Below, one piece after another: positions 18,255-28,385 of a stretch of DNA of 64,000 nucleotides. Below the pieces are notes generated by a model. That model did not search any database. It was not told where the DNA came from and worked only from the letters and a program-made list of their open reading frames with translations. Every line of letters begins with the position of its first letter. Positions within the stretch are counted from its first letter, which is position 1. The stretch is taken from NCBI GenBank assembly GCA_050291365.1, contig JBNKJS010000017.1, positions 1 through 64,000 of the forward strand. The letters run 5' to 3'. The translations under genes were made by a program, and so were the position numbers. The stretch is from JAAGZL01 sp050291365. Its GTDB lineage: Bacteria > Pseudomonadota > Gammaproteobacteria > Chromatiales > Chromatiaceae.

Positions 18255-19766
18255 TCAGAGTTTCGACACGAGTATGTGTCTTAACAGGTTCTCAATAGAT
18301 GCATCCATAACCTCAATCAGAGGTGCTGGCCAGAGACCCAAAATCAGTACTGCTACCGCCAGAGAACCCAGGACAAAAAGTTCACGTCGGTTGATATCTT
18401 CCAGGGCTGCAACATTGTCGTTTGCAACAGGACCGAATACCACCCGCTTGATCATCCACAGGGTATAGGCCGCGCCCAGGATTAGGGTAGTAGCCGCCAG
18501 GAAGGCAAACCAGAAATCGGCCCGGAAGCTGGCCAGGATCACCATGAACTCACCTACGAACCCGGATGTTCCAGGTAGGCCGGCATTGGACATGGCAAAG
18601 AACACCATGAGACCAGCGAAGATAGGCATGGTATGTACCACACCACCGTAATCACCAATCTCGCGGCTATGCATGCGGTCATACAGCACACCCACGCAGA
18701 GGAACATAGCGGCAGAGATAAAACCGTGGGAGACCATCTGTACCATGCCTCCCTCCATACCCAGGATTGCGCCGGTGCCGGCATTTGGGTTTTGGGCGAT
18801 CATAAATATGATAAAGAAGCCAAGGGTCACAAAGCCCATATGGGCGATAGAAGAGTAGGCAATCAACTTCTTCATATCCTTCTGCACCAGAGCCACAAAG
18901 CCGATGTAAACCACAGCGATCAGTGACAGGGAGATCATCAGCCAATCCAGATGACCACTGGCGTCTGGTGTGATGGGCAGGCTAAAACGCAAGAAGCCGT
19001 AGCCACCGATCTTCAACATAATGGCGGCCAGGATCACAGAACCACCGGTAGGCGCTTCAACGTGGGCATCGGGCAACCAGGTGTGTACCGGCCACATCGG
19101 AACCTTCACGGCAAAGGCCATGAGGAACGCGATAAAGATCAGGACCTGTTCGGTCAGGGTCAACTGCAAGCTATGAAAGGCGAGGATGTCGAAACTGCCG
19201 GACTGGAAATACATATAGATCAGGGCTACCAACATGAACACTGATCCGAAAAAGGTGTAGAGGAAAAACTTGATGGTGGCGTAAACCCGGTTAGGTCCAC
19301 CCCAGACACCGATAATAAGGAACATGGGGATCAGCATCGCTTCCCAGAACACATAGAACAGCATGGCGTCTAGGGCGCTGAACACACCAACCATCACCCC
19401 TTCCATGATCAGGAAGGCAGCCATGTACTCTGATGGTTTGTACTGGATCACTTCCCAACCGGCGATCACCACAAACACTGTAATGAAAGTAGTCAGGACA
19501 ATCAGCGGCATGGAGATGCCATCAACACCCAGGTAGTACTCGATGTTGAACTGGGAGATCCACATGGATCTCTCAACAAACTGCATCTGTGCCGTGGTGG
19601 TATCAAAGCCAGACCAGAGCGGCAGGCTGACAATAAAGGTCAGTATCGCAACTACCAGCGCTGTCCAACGAGTTGCATTAGGGTTTCTGTTGCCACTGGC
19701 AAGTACCAGCGCGCCACCGATGATCGGTAACCAGATAACCAAACTGAGGATAGGCAGATCTAACAT
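18255..19766 (-). CDS. nuoM: NADH-quinone oxidoreductase subunit M
   Basis: Complex I membrane-arm antiporter-like subunit of 503 residues. Recognised by AVKVPMWPVHTWLPDAHVEA (about residues 221-240), the following GGSVILAAIMLKIGGYG, and KLIAYSSIAHMGFV. About 14 transmembrane helices are expected. It is 12 bp downstream of nuoL and 30 bp upstream of nuoN. Confidence 0.97.
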   Translation of the reverse strand: MLDLPILSLVIWLPIIGGALVLASGNRNPNATRWTALVVAILTFIVSLPLWSGFDTTTAQMQFVERSMWISQFNIEYYLGVDGISMPLIVLTTFITVFVVIAGWEVIQYKPSEYMAAFLIMEGVMVGVFSALDAMLFYVFWEAMLIPMFLIIGVWGGPNRVYATIKFFLYTFFGSVFMLVALIYMYFQSGSFDILAFHSLQLTLTEQVLIFIAFLMAFAVKVPMWPVHTWLPDAHVEAPTGGSVILAAIMLKIGGYGFLRFSLPITPDASGHLDWLMISLSLIAVVYIGFVALVQKDMKKLIAYSSIAHMGFVTLGFFIIFMIAQNPNAGTGAILGMEGGMVQMVSHGFISAAMFLCVGVLYDRMHSREIGDYGGVVHTMPIFAGLMVFFAMSNAGLPGTSGFVGEFMVILASFRADFWFAFLAATTLILGAAYTLWMIKRVVFGPVANDNVAALEDINRRELFVLGSLAVAVLILGLWPAPLIEVMDASIENLLRHILVSKL

Positions 19767-19778
19767 GCAGCGCTTCCT

Positions 19779-21767
19779 TTAGAAAATAACAAACCAGGTC
19801 AACATAAACAGCAGACCTAGAATCATGGCAATGGCGTAATGAAACAGATAACCGGTCTGGATGTGGCGAACCATACCTGCAAACCGTCCAACATTGTTGG
19901 CCGAGCCGTTGATAATAATCTCATCGATAAGCTTTTGGTCTCCCTTGTTCCAGAAGAACTTGCCGATGCCACGGCTACCGCCGGCAAAGACAAGCTGATA
20001 CAGCTCATCAATAAAGTACTTCTTATCCAGCAGGGTGTAGATCGGGGCAAACAGACCCTTTATCTTCTCCGCAATATCTGGACGTTTCATATAGATAAAC
20101 CAGGCCACGAACAGACCGCCCAGGGCCAGATAGAGTGGCAGACCGACGAAACCATGGGCAATCATAGAGTTGGCCCCATGCACCGCCTTACCCAGTTCAC
20201 CCAGGGTATCGTGCTGCGGTAGTACATGAATGGCAGTGGCAAACCAGTCACCGAACAGCATGGCATCTACGGTGAAGTAACCGATAAACACTGAAGGGAT
20301 GGCCAGCAGGATCAGCGGTATGGTAACTACCTTGGGTGACTCATGCAGATGCTTTTTGGCATGATCATCCCTTGGGCCTTCGCCGTGGAATACCAGGAAG
20401 AACATACGGAAGCTGTAGAGTGCAGTTACAAATACACCGCCAACTACCATGGCATAGGCATAACTGGAACCGGCTATGGTTGAGTGATGCACCGCCTCGA
20501 TGATGGCATCCTTGGAGAAGAAGCCAGCGAACCCGGGGAAACCGATCAGGGCCAGAGAGCCAAGTAACGACGTAATCCAGGTTATGGGCATGTATTTCCT
20601 AACACCACCCATGTTGCGAATATCCTGATCATGGTGCATACCGATGATTACGGAACCGGCCGCCAGGAACAGCAGCGCCTTAAAGAAGGCGTGGGTCATC
20701 AGATGAAAGATACCGGCGGCGTAGGCAGAAGCCCCCAGGGCCACCATCATATAACCCAACTGAGACAGGGTGGAGTAGGCAACTACACGCTTGATGTCGT
20801 TCTGTACTATACCTATAAGCCCGGTGAACATGGCCGTGGTTGCACCGATTACCAAGATAAAGCTCAGGGCGGTCTCGGTCAGCTCATAGATAGGCGACAT
20901 ACGTGCCACCATAAATACACCGGCGGTCACCATGGTTGCGGCATGGATCAGTGCTGAGATGGGGGTCGGGCCTTCCATGGAATCAGGCAACCACACATGC
21001 AGCGGAACCTGGGCCGATTTACCCATAGCGCCTACGAATAGTAAGATGCCGATCACGCTCATCAGGGACCAGCTGGTGTCGCCAAAGATCTGAATCTGGG
21101 TATCAGCCAGGGCCGGAACAGCAGCGAACACCTCGGCATAATCCAGGCTGTTGGTGTACATGGCCACGGCGGCAATACCGAGGATAAAACCGAAGTCACC
21201 TACCCTGTTCACCAAAAACGCCTTCAGGTTGGCGAAGATGGCGGTAGGACGTACCGACCAGAAACCGATCAACAGGTATGAGACCAGACCCACAGCCTCC
21301 CAGCCAAAAAATAGCTGTAGGAAGTTGTTGGACATCACCAGCATCAACATAGAGAAGGTGAACAGCGAGATATAGCTGAAGAAGCGCTGATAGCTATTGG
21401 TGCCAGCGCCACTGCCTTCAGGCCAGTTCTCTTCGTCGTGAGACATGTAGCCGATGGTATAGATATGGATACAGAATGAGACAAAGGAGACAACGGAGAT
21501 CATCACCGCGGTGAGGTTATCTACCAGAAAACCAACCTCCATCTTCAGGCCGTCGCTCACCATCCAGGTATAGACCGAACCGTTGAACGCCTGGTTACTG
21601 CCGGTGATAAAACCGTACAGCACATACAGCGACAACAGGGCAGAGATTCCAACGCCGGTACTGGTAACCCAGTGGGCTCCGACACGACCGATCTGTCCAC
21701 CCCAGAACCCGGCGATAATGGCGCCGACCAGAGGTGATAGAACTATTATGAGATAGATATTTTCCAT
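19779..21767 (-). CDS. nuoL: NADH-quinone oxidoreductase subunit L
   Basis: Largest antiporter-like subunit of complex I, at the distal end of the membrane arm with its long lateral helix. 662 residues from ATG 21767 (MENIYLIIVLSPLVGAI); an open frame extends 23 codons further but gives a polar N-terminus unlike the family. Motifs: GKSAQVPLHVWLPDSMEGPT (about 239-258), ALIHAATMVTAGVF, RVVAYSTLSQLGYM. It is separated from nuoK by 449 bp of repeats, unusual inside this operon, so it may have an extra promoter or be expressed at a different level. Confidence 0.96.
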   Translation of the reverse strand: MENIYLIIVLSPLVGAIIAGFWGGQIGRVGAHWVTSTGVGISALLSLYVLYGFITGSNQAFNGSVYTWMVSDGLKMEVGFLVDNLTAVMISVVSFVSFCIHIYTIGYMSHDEENWPEGSGAGTNSYQRFFSYISLFTFSMLMLVMSNNFLQLFFGWEAVGLVSYLLIGFWSVRPTAIFANLKAFLVNRVGDFGFILGIAAVAMYTNSLDYAEVFAAVPALADTQIQIFGDTSWSLMSVIGILLFVGAMGKSAQVPLHVWLPDSMEGPTPISALIHAATMVTAGVFMVARMSPIYELTETALSFILVIGATTAMFTGLIGIVQNDIKRVVAYSTLSQLGYMMVALGASAYAAGIFHLMTHAFFKALLFLAAGSVIIGMHHDQDIRNMGGVRKYMPITWITSLLGSLALIGFPGFAGFFSKDAIIEAVHHSTIAGSSYAYAMVVGGVFVTALYSFRMFFLVFHGEGPRDDHAKKHLHESPKVVTIPLILLAIPSVFIGYFTVDAMLFGDWFATAIHVLPQHDTLGELGKAVHGANSMIAHGFVGLPLYLALGGLFVAWFIYMKRPDIAEKIKGLFAPIYTLLDKKYFIDELYQLVFAGGSRGIGKFFWNKGDQKLIDEIIINGSANNVGRFAGMVRHIQTGYLFHYAIAMILGLLFMLTWFVIF

Positions 21768-21785
21768 AATCGTTTTCTTTATAAA

Positions 21786-22206
21786 GTGTCCGTAAATGAA
21801 CGCTAACAAAAACCTACCTAACTCCTCTTTTGTCATCCCGGCGAAGGCCGGGATCCAGGAAATCTAAACACATAGATTCCCGCCTACGCGGGAATGACGG
21901 TTTACTCTTACTTTCCGTCATCTTCCAGGAAGTTGCTATGTCATTTACCGATCAAATTTATACCTTATCCCCTTGTCTCTAGTTTACGTTTTTGCCAAGC
22001 ACACAATTCAAGGTCAATTATATTTTCACGAATTAGTGAAAAACATTTTTTTAGAGAGTCCGCAAATGAACGCAAATAAACGCTAATCTCCTTATAACGT
22101 TACCTGCTACATTTACCGCTCAATCCTAGACCCTATCGCCTCGTTTCAAATTTACGTACTCGTCAAACCAACAATCATATTTGCGTTAATTCGCGTTCAT
22201 TTGCGG
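21786..22206. repeat. Repeat cluster between nuoK and nuoL
   Basis: Contains CCCGGCGAAGGCCGGGATCC (about 21837) and the hairpin ATTCCCGCCTACGCGGGAAT (21876-21895) of the REP family, followed by AGTCCGCAAATGAACGCAAA (about 22058) and the inverted-sense GCGTTAATTCGCGTTCATTT (about 22182). A related GTCCGTAAATGAACGC is at 21788. No gene is supported in this 449-bp gap. Confidence 0.7.
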
Positions 22207-22216
22207 ATAAAAACAG

Positions 22217-22522
22217 TTACCCCTTCAAACTATCAAGATCTGCCACGTTGATGGTGCGTCTGTTACGGAACAGCACCATAAGTATGGCGAGACCGATGGC
22301 GGCCTCAGCCGCGGCCACAGTCAGAATAAAGAATACGAACACCTGTCCTGCGCTATCCCCCAGAAAATGGGAGAAGGCGATGAAGTTTATATTGACCGCC
22401 AACAGCATCAGCTCTACACACATCAATAGAATGATCAGGTTCTTGCGGTTAATGAATATGCCGGCAATGCTCAGAGAAAACAGAATGGCGCTCAGAACCA
22501 GATAGTCGGAGAGTGCAATCAT
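22217..22522 (-). CDS. nuoK: NADH-quinone oxidoreductase subunit K
   Basis: Small 101-residue complex I membrane subunit with three transmembrane helices, homologous to MrpC. The second helix carries a conserved glutamate (ILLMCVELMLLAVNINF, about residues 31-47). The start overlaps the nuoJ stop by 4 bp (ATGA type), indicating translational coupling. Confidence 0.97.
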   Translation of the reverse strand: MIALSDYLVLSAILFSLSIAGIFINRKNLIILLMCVELMLLAVNINFIAFSHFLGDSAGQVFVFFILTVAAAEAAIGLAILMVLFRNRRTINVADLDSLKG

Positions 22523-23136
22523 CGTTTAACCTCCATCTTCTGTTCCGACGGCATCTTAACCACACGCAGCCTGTCCTTCTTCTTAACCTTGACCTGCTCA
22601 GACTGATTCTGAAACTTGGTCTCAGGACGCTTACGCATGGTCAGGCCGATAGCAGCAATGATGGCAACCAGCAGGATCACAGCGGCGAGCTCGAAAGGAT
22701 ACATATACACGGTATAGAGCACGCTACCCAGGGATTCGGTGTTGTTGTAATCGGCCGAGGCAGGGAGAGGAGCCGGCATCATATCCAGACCGAATGTGTC
22801 CGGACCCACCACATAGATAATCTCAAGCACCATCACCGCCAGCAATAGGAGTCCGATTGGCATATAGCGCATAAAACCTGCACGCATGGTGGCCACGTCG
22901 ATATCCAACATCATCACTACGAAGAGGAACAGCACCATCACGGCCCCAACGTAGACCAGCACCAGCACGATTGCCAGAAATTCCGCCTCCGCCAGAAGCC
23001 AGATACCGGCGCTGGAGAAAAACGCCAGCACCAGAAACAGCGCAGAGTGCACTGGATTACGGCGAGTAATAACCATGGTGGCAGCAAACACCAGCACGGC
23101 TGCGAAAACGTAGAATAAGAATTTCTCAAACGTCAT
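22519..23136 (-). CDS. nuoJ: NADH-quinone oxidoreductase subunit J
   Basis: Complex I membrane subunit of 205 residues with five transmembrane helices. The VLVYVGAVMVLFLFVVMMLD segment (about residues 57-76) is the family signature. The C-terminal tail is basic (KVKKKDRLRVVKMPSEQKM) and longer than the hydrophobic core needs. It overlaps nuoK by 4 bp and lies 20 bp downstream of nuoI. Confidence 0.96.
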   Translation of the reverse strand: MTFEKFLFYVFAAVLVFAATMVITRRNPVHSALFLVLAFFSSAGIWLLAEAEFLAIVLVLVYVGAVMVLFLFVVMMLDIDVATMRAGFMRYMPIGLLLLAVMVLEIIYVVGPDTFGLDMMPAPLPASADYNNTESLGSVLYTVYMYPFELAAVILLVAIIAAIGLTMRKRPETKFQNQSEQVKVKKKDRLRVVKMPSEQKMEVKR

Positions 23137-23155
23137 CAGTTATTCCAATCGGCAA

Positions 23156-23647
23156 TTACCGATATCTGTCCCGAGCTTCCAGATCAGCATTGATCTGGTC
23201 TTTGTTTTGTTCAAAAACTTTCAATAACCTCTCCTTGGTCATTACATTGTCACCTCGCTCCTCGAAGTGGTACTCATAAACTCTGGTCTCTACAATTGCA
23301 TCCACCGGACAGGCCTCTTCGCAATAACCACAGAAGATACATTTGAACAGGTCAATGTCATACCTGGTGGTACGACGGGAACCATCGTCCTCCCTCGGGC
23401 CTGATTCAATGGTGATGGCCAGCGCAGGACATACCGCCTCGCACAGTTTACAACCGACACAACACTCTTCACCGTTCTCATCCCTGCGCAGGGCATGCAG
23501 GCCACGGAAACGTGGAGACATGGGGGCACGCTCTTCCGGATACTCAATGGTAAATTTCTTGCGCCACATATAACTTCCGGTCAGGCGCAAACCCTTGAAC
23601 ATCTCAAGTAGGAAAAGACTCTTGATATAGTCGATCAGACCCTTCAT
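23156..23647 (-). CDS. nuoI: NADH-quinone oxidoreductase subunit I (2x[4Fe-4S])
   Basis: Peripheral-arm ferredoxin-like subunit of 163 residues that holds the N6a and N6b clusters and passes electrons from NuoG to NuoB. Both binding motifs are complete: CVGCKLCEAVCP (about 61-72) and CIFCGYCEEACP (about 102-113). The N-terminus anchors it to the membrane arm. Confidence 0.97.
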   Translation of the reverse strand: MKGLIDYIKSLFLLEMFKGLRLTGSYMWRKKFTIEYPEERAPMSPRFRGLHALRRDENGEECCVGCKLCEAVCPALAITIESGPREDDGSRRTTRYDIDLFKCIFCGYCEEACPVDAIVETRVYEYHFEERGDNVMTKERLLKVFEQNKDQINADLEARDRYR

Positions 23648-23703
23648 CCGTTACTCCGCTTCAGAACTTGATTGCTAATTACACTCTTCATCTCATCAAG
23701 TCC

Positions 23704-24780
23704 TCAATCAAACCACCAAGGCAACTCATAGACTACGGCAAACCCCACAACCAGAATCCAGACAATGGTTATAGGGATAAACACCTTCCAGCCCAAACGC
23801 ATGATCTGGTCATAGCGGTAGCGGGGGAAGGTTGCGCGCAACCAGAGGAAGAAAAAGCCAACAAATGCAGTCTTGGCAAACAGCCAGATAAATCCGGGCA
23901 CCCAGTCAAACAACGGACCCAGCAGAGGCCAGCCATGGAACGGTGACAACCAACCACCCAGGAACATGATTGTGGTCAGGGCAGAGATCAGAATCATATT
24001 GGCGTACTCGCCCAGGAAGAACACCGCAAACGGCATCCCGGAGTACTCCACATGGAAACCTGCCACGATCTCAGATTCACCCTCCGCCACATCAAATGGG
24101 GCACGGTTGGTCTCAGCCACGCCAGAGATAAAATAGATTAAAAATAGCGGCGCAAGTGGGATAAAGAACCAGTTGAATAGACCGCCCTCTCCCTGCTGTG
24201 CCTCTACAATCTCACCCAGATTCAAACTGCCTGCCGCCACTAGCACACCGACCAGGGCAAAGCCCATTGCAATCTCATAGGAGACTATCTGAGCAGCGGA
24301 ACGCATTGCACCAAGAAAGGCGTATTTGGAGTTGGATGCCCAACCGGAGATCAACACGCCATACACGCCCACAGAGGTCAAAGCCAATATATAGAGCAGT
24401 CCGGCATTAATATCCGCCAGCACCACACCAGGACTAAATGGAAATACCGCCCATGCGGCCAAGGCCGGACCAAGAGTCAGCATTGGAGCAAGCAGGAACA
24501 GCAACTTGTTGGCCTCAGATGGGATGATGATCTCTTTGAACATCAGCTTTACCGCATCTGCTATGGGCTGAAGCCAGCCCTTGGGGCCAACACGATTTGG
24601 ACCCTTACGCACCTGCATGTAACCGATCAGCTTACGTTCGGCGTAAGTAAAATAGGCCACGCACAGCATCAGCGGCAACACGATTGCCACGATATACACC
24701 AGGATCCGAACGATCTCGAAAGACCAGAACCATAAGATCCACTCTACAATCCAGCCCCAGAAGTTAATGATTAAATCCAT
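23704..24780 (-). CDS. nuoH: NADH-quinone oxidoreductase subunit H
   Basis: Complex I membrane subunit of 358 residues forming much of the quinone-binding chamber at the arm junction. The signatures RKGPNRVGPKGWLQPIADAV (about residues 58-77) and ETNRAPFDVAEGESEIVAGF (about 223-242), with the acidic loop contacting quinone, are present. Eight transmembrane helices are expected. It sits 3 bp after the nuoG stop. Confidence 0.97.
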   Translation of the reverse strand: MDLIINFWGWIVEWILWFWSFEIVRILVYIVAIVLPLMLCVAYFTYAERKLIGYMQVRKGPNRVGPKGWLQPIADAVKLMFKEIIIPSEANKLLFLLAPMLTLGPALAAWAVFPFSPGVVLADINAGLLYILALTSVGVYGVLISGWASNSKYAFLGAMRSAAQIVSYEIAMGFALVGVLVAAGSLNLGEIVEAQQGEGGLFNWFFIPLAPLFLIYFISGVAETNRAPFDVAEGESEIVAGFHVEYSGMPFAVFFLGEYANMILISALTTIMFLGGWLSPFHGWPLLGPLFDWVPGFIWLFAKTAFVGFFFLWLRATFPRYRYDQIMRLGWKVFIPITIVWILVVGFAVVYELPWWFD

Positions 24781-24783
24781 CGC

Positions 24784-27075
24784 TTATGCCTTCTCCAGGG
24801 TCACTTCGCCAAACTGTCCACCCAGGGATTCGCTGCCGGACAAACCGGCGCAAACACGCACACTGCCATCAGCTACACCTGGATCTATCTCCACGGGCAA
24901 CACCGCCCTACTACTATCCTGAATTACCGCTGCCATATCACCTTCAGCAAGACCAGCCTTAGCGGCCTCAGCAGGATTGATACGGATGGCTGCGGCAATG
25001 GCGTCTGCGGTCTGCTGCAGAGCCGGGGCACGACGCACCATGGCATCTGTTGCATAGATAGGCACATCACCAATACGGGTAAAACCTGAACCGTTCAGTT
25101 TGCGCTCGGCACTCATGTCTGCACTGACGCCATTATCTAACTGTTTACCTTCTGCTGCCTGCCTGGCCTCTTCCAGAACATCGCTGGAGCTCGCCTGTTC
25201 AAATCCATCCACATCCAGCAGATTGCCTAAAACCCTCAAAATCTTCCACGCTGGACGGGCCTCACCAACGGGTGTTACCGCGCCGGCGAATGACTGCCAG
25301 GAGCCAGAACCATTTACATAGGTGCCGGATGTCTCAGCAAATCCAGCCATGGGCAGGATTACATCTGCTGCGCTCTCCAAAGCCTCAGTGTTATAAGCGG
25401 AAAGTGCCACCACGAAATTCGCCTGTTCAAAGGCGATCTTGGCCTGGGCAGGGTTATACAGATCACGATCCGGTTCCAGTCCAATTAGGAGGTAGGCCTT
25501 CTGCTGCTGCTCCAGCATGGACTGGGCATTGAGACCGTTCTCAGGCACGGCCCCTGCCATGCGGGCGCCCAGGCTGTTGGCCCCTTCAGAAATAAAACCG
25601 ATCTTTGCGCCACTGGCTTTAGCGATCTCCGCAGCCAGTGCACATAGAGTTGTGTAGTCAGGATGGGAAGCGGCCAGATTACCCAGCAGCACAACAGCGG
25701 AGTCGGCCTGCTGTAGCTGGTCCGCAATGGTCTGCTGCTCGGCGTTAACCTCTGCGGTTACAGTTGCACCCAGGGCCTTGGCCACTGCTGCCAGATCATC
25801 CACCATGGTGGCCGGCGAGCTGATCAGCTGCTGAGCACGATAGTTGAGATCATACTCAATTGGGTTCAGATAACTGATCTTGGCTCCATTTAGTGCAGCC
25901 TTGCGCAGACGGTGACCCAGTATGGGCTGATCCTTACGCGGATTACCACCTATCACTAATGCTGCATCTACACTCTCTATCTCATCAATGGCCAGACCCA
26001 ACCAGGGCATGTTTGGACCGCCATCCCTGAAGTCGGACTGACGCAGACGAAAATCTATATTGTCGCTACCAAGACCACGAACCAGTTTTTGGGTTAGAAA
26101 CAGCTCTTCTACAGTAGCGTTGGGTGAAGCTAGGGCACCCAAATCCTTACCAGCGGCCTGCAACCCGGTTGCAACCTCATGTAGCGCGGTTTCCCAATCG
26201 GTCTCACTCCACTTGCCGTTCTCTTTAATCACAGGAACGGTGAGGCGGTCCTCGCTATAGAGCCCTTCGTAACTGAAACGATCACGATCAGAGATCCAGC
26301 ACTCGTTAATGTTCTCATTGGCCTTGGGATGTACGCGCATTACCTTGTTGTCGCGCACATGGATATGGATGTTTGATCCCACGCAGTCATGGGGAGCAAC
26401 GCTATCGGTCTGAATCAACTCCCAGGCGCGGCCCTGATAGCGGAACGGCTTGGAGGTGAGAGATCCAACCGGGCAGATATCGATCATGTTGCCGGAGAGT
26501 TCAGAGTCTATGCTCTTCTCCACGTAGGTACCGATCTTCATATACTCACCGCGGCCGGTAGCGCCCATCTCCCGGATACCTGCTACCTCAGCGCTAAAGC
26601 GCACACAGCGGGTGCAGTGGATACAGCGGGTGAAGTTGGTCTCGATCAGGGGACCGATATATCTCTTCGGTACCACCCGTTTCTTCTCTACAAAACGGGT
26701 TACATCGCTGCCATAACTCAGAGATATATCCTGCAGCTCACACTCGCCGCCCTGATCACAGATGGGGCAGTCCAGTGGATGGTTGATCAGCAGAAACTCC
26801 ATGGTTCCCTTCTGCGCAGCCAGGGCCAGGGGAGACCTGGTAAACACCTTCATTCCATCCATTACCGTGGTGGCACAGGCAGGGATAGGCTTTGGCACCT
26901 TCTCCACTTCCACCAGGCACATACGGCAATTGGCCGATACCGACAGCTTTTTGTGATAACAGAAACGAGGAATCTCGATGCCTGCCGCATCAGTAACATC
27001 GATAAGCATAGCGCCAGCCTTAGCCTTCAGCTCCTGGCCGTTAACTTCGATGGTAACCATTGAATCTTCTGTCAT
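24784..27075 (-). CDS. nuoG: NADH-quinone oxidoreductase subunit G
   Basis: Large iron-sulfur subunit of the complex I peripheral arm, 763 residues. The N-terminal [2Fe-2S] domain has CYHKKLSVSANCRMC (about 38-52). The His-ligated [4Fe-4S] motif is HPLDCPICDQGGEC (about 98-111), followed by the CIHCTRCVRF cluster. The molybdopterin-oxidoreductase-like domain that follows has lost cofactor function in this family. The first two in-frame Met codons (residues 1 and 6) are both plausible starts. Neighbours are nuoF and nuoH in standard order. Confidence 0.96.
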   Translation of the reverse strand: MTEDSMVTIEVNGQELKAKAGAMLIDVTDAAGIEIPRFCYHKKLSVSANCRMCLVEVEKVPKPIPACATTVMDGMKVFTRSPLALAAQKGTMEFLLINHPLDCPICDQGGECELQDISLSYGSDVTRFVEKKRVVPKRYIGPLIETNFTRCIHCTRCVRFSAEVAGIREMGATGRGEYMKIGTYVEKSIDSELSGNMIDICPVGSLTSKPFRYQGRAWELIQTDSVAPHDCVGSNIHIHVRDNKVMRVHPKANENINECWISDRDRFSYEGLYSEDRLTVPVIKENGKWSETDWETALHEVATGLQAAGKDLGALASPNATVEELFLTQKLVRGLGSDNIDFRLRQSDFRDGGPNMPWLGLAIDEIESVDAALVIGGNPRKDQPILGHRLRKAALNGAKISYLNPIEYDLNYRAQQLISSPATMVDDLAAVAKALGATVTAEVNAEQQTIADQLQQADSAVVLLGNLAASHPDYTTLCALAAEIAKASGAKIGFISEGANSLGARMAGAVPENGLNAQSMLEQQQKAYLLIGLEPDRDLYNPAQAKIAFEQANFVVALSAYNTEALESAADVILPMAGFAETSGTYVNGSGSWQSFAGAVTPVGEARPAWKILRVLGNLLDVDGFEQASSSDVLEEARQAAEGKQLDNGVSADMSAERKLNGSGFTRIGDVPIYATDAMVRRAPALQQTADAIAAAIRINPAEAAKAGLAEGDMAAVIQDSSRAVLPVEIDPGVADGSVRVCAGLSGSESLGGQFGEVTLEKA

Positions 27076-27114
27076 CTCAGCTCAATCTCTGCTTACTTTT
27101 AGAATTCTTAACTT

Positions 27115-28380
27115 TTAAACCATGCACTTCTTGTGATCGATATGGTATTGAAACTCTTCTCGGAAGTGTTTCAACATACCGTTCACCGGCATAACCGCCG
27201 CATCACCCAGAGCACAGATGGTGCGTCCAGCAATATTGCCACCGACGCTGGCCAGGAGATCCAGATCTTCCTGTCTGCCCTCGCCTCTCTCGATTCTTTT
27301 TATCACCCGGTACATCCAGCCGGTGCCTTCACGACATGGGGTGCATTGACCACAGGACTCTTCATGATAGAAGTAGGACATGCGCTCCAGCAGCTTCACC
27401 ATACAGACACTGTCGTCGATCACTATCACAGCACCTGAACCCAGCATGGAACCTGCCTTGGCGATACTGTCATAATCCATATTAAGGCCCATCATCTCAT
27501 CGCCGGGGATTACCGGGGCGGAACAGCCTCCAGGTATGACTGCTTTGAGTTTGCATCCATCCTTCATGCCGCCAGCCAGTTCCAGCAGCTCGGCGAAAGG
27601 AATACCCATTGATACTTCAAACACACCCGGGTTCTTAACCGCACCGGATACGGCAAAAAGTTTGGTGCCGGCGCTGTTTTCCACACCAAGATTCTTAAAC
27701 CACTCAGCGCCATTTTTCATGACCATGGGCACAGAGCTCAGGGTCTCAGTGTTGTTGATTACGGTAGGTCCGCCATATAGACCATAGTGGGCCGGAAACG
27801 GCGGCTTGAAACGGGGCTGACCCTTCTTGCCTTCAATAGACTCCAGCAGGGCGCTCTCCTCACCACAGATGTAGGCGCCAGCGCCCAGGTGTGAATGCAC
27901 GTCATAACTGAAACCGGAACCGAGGATATTCTCTCCCAGGAAACCGGCGGCACGGGCCTCTTCCAGGGCAGCCTCGAAACGCTCATAGGGTTCCCAGAAT
28001 TCGCCTCGGATATAGTTGTAACCGGCAGTTGCATCGATGGCATAACCGCAGATGATCATACCTTCGATCAACTGGTGTGGGTTGTAACGCAGTATGTCGC
28101 GATCTTTGAATGTGCCCGGCTCGCCCTCGTCTGAGTTGCAGACCACATATCTGTTGGCCTCTGAGTTGCGGTTGATGAAGCTCCATTTCAGACCGGCTGG
28201 GAAACCAGCACCACCACGACCACGCAGACCGGACTCTTTAACCTGCTCAATCACCTCGTCCGGAGTAATATTCTCCTTGAGGATCTTGGTCAGCATCTCG
28301 TAACCGCCGCGCTCCTGGTAGCTTTTGAGCAGCCATGGCTGATCTTGATCCAGATTTCTGAAACAGACTTCATTCGCCAT
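27115..28380 (-). CDS. nuoF: NADH-quinone oxidoreductase subunit F
   Basis: NADH- and FMN-binding subunit of complex I, 421 residues. The NADH/FMN site GRGGAGFPAGLKW (about residues 54-66), the CGEESALLESIEGKKG block and the N3 cluster ligands ESCGQCTPCREG (about 340-351) plus a distal Cys are present. It receives hydride from NADH. Located 5 bp after nuoE. Confidence 0.97.
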   Translation of the reverse strand: MANEVCFRNLDQDQPWLLKSYQERGGYEMLTKILKENITPDEVIEQVKESGLRGRGGAGFPAGLKWSFINRNSEANRYVVCNSDEGEPGTFKDRDILRYNPHQLIEGMIICGYAIDATAGYNYIRGEFWEPYERFEAALEEARAAGFLGENILGSGFSYDVHSHLGAGAYICGEESALLESIEGKKGQPRFKPPFPAHYGLYGGPTVINNTETLSSVPMVMKNGAEWFKNLGVENSAGTKLFAVSGAVKNPGVFEVSMGIPFAELLELAGGMKDGCKLKAVIPGGCSAPVIPGDEMMGLNMDYDSIAKAGSMLGSGAVIVIDDSVCMVKLLERMSYFYHEESCGQCTPCREGTGWMYRVIKRIERGEGRQEDLDLLASVGGNIAGRTICALGDAAVMPVNGMLKHFREEFQYHIDHKKCMV

Positions 28381-28385
28381 AACGT

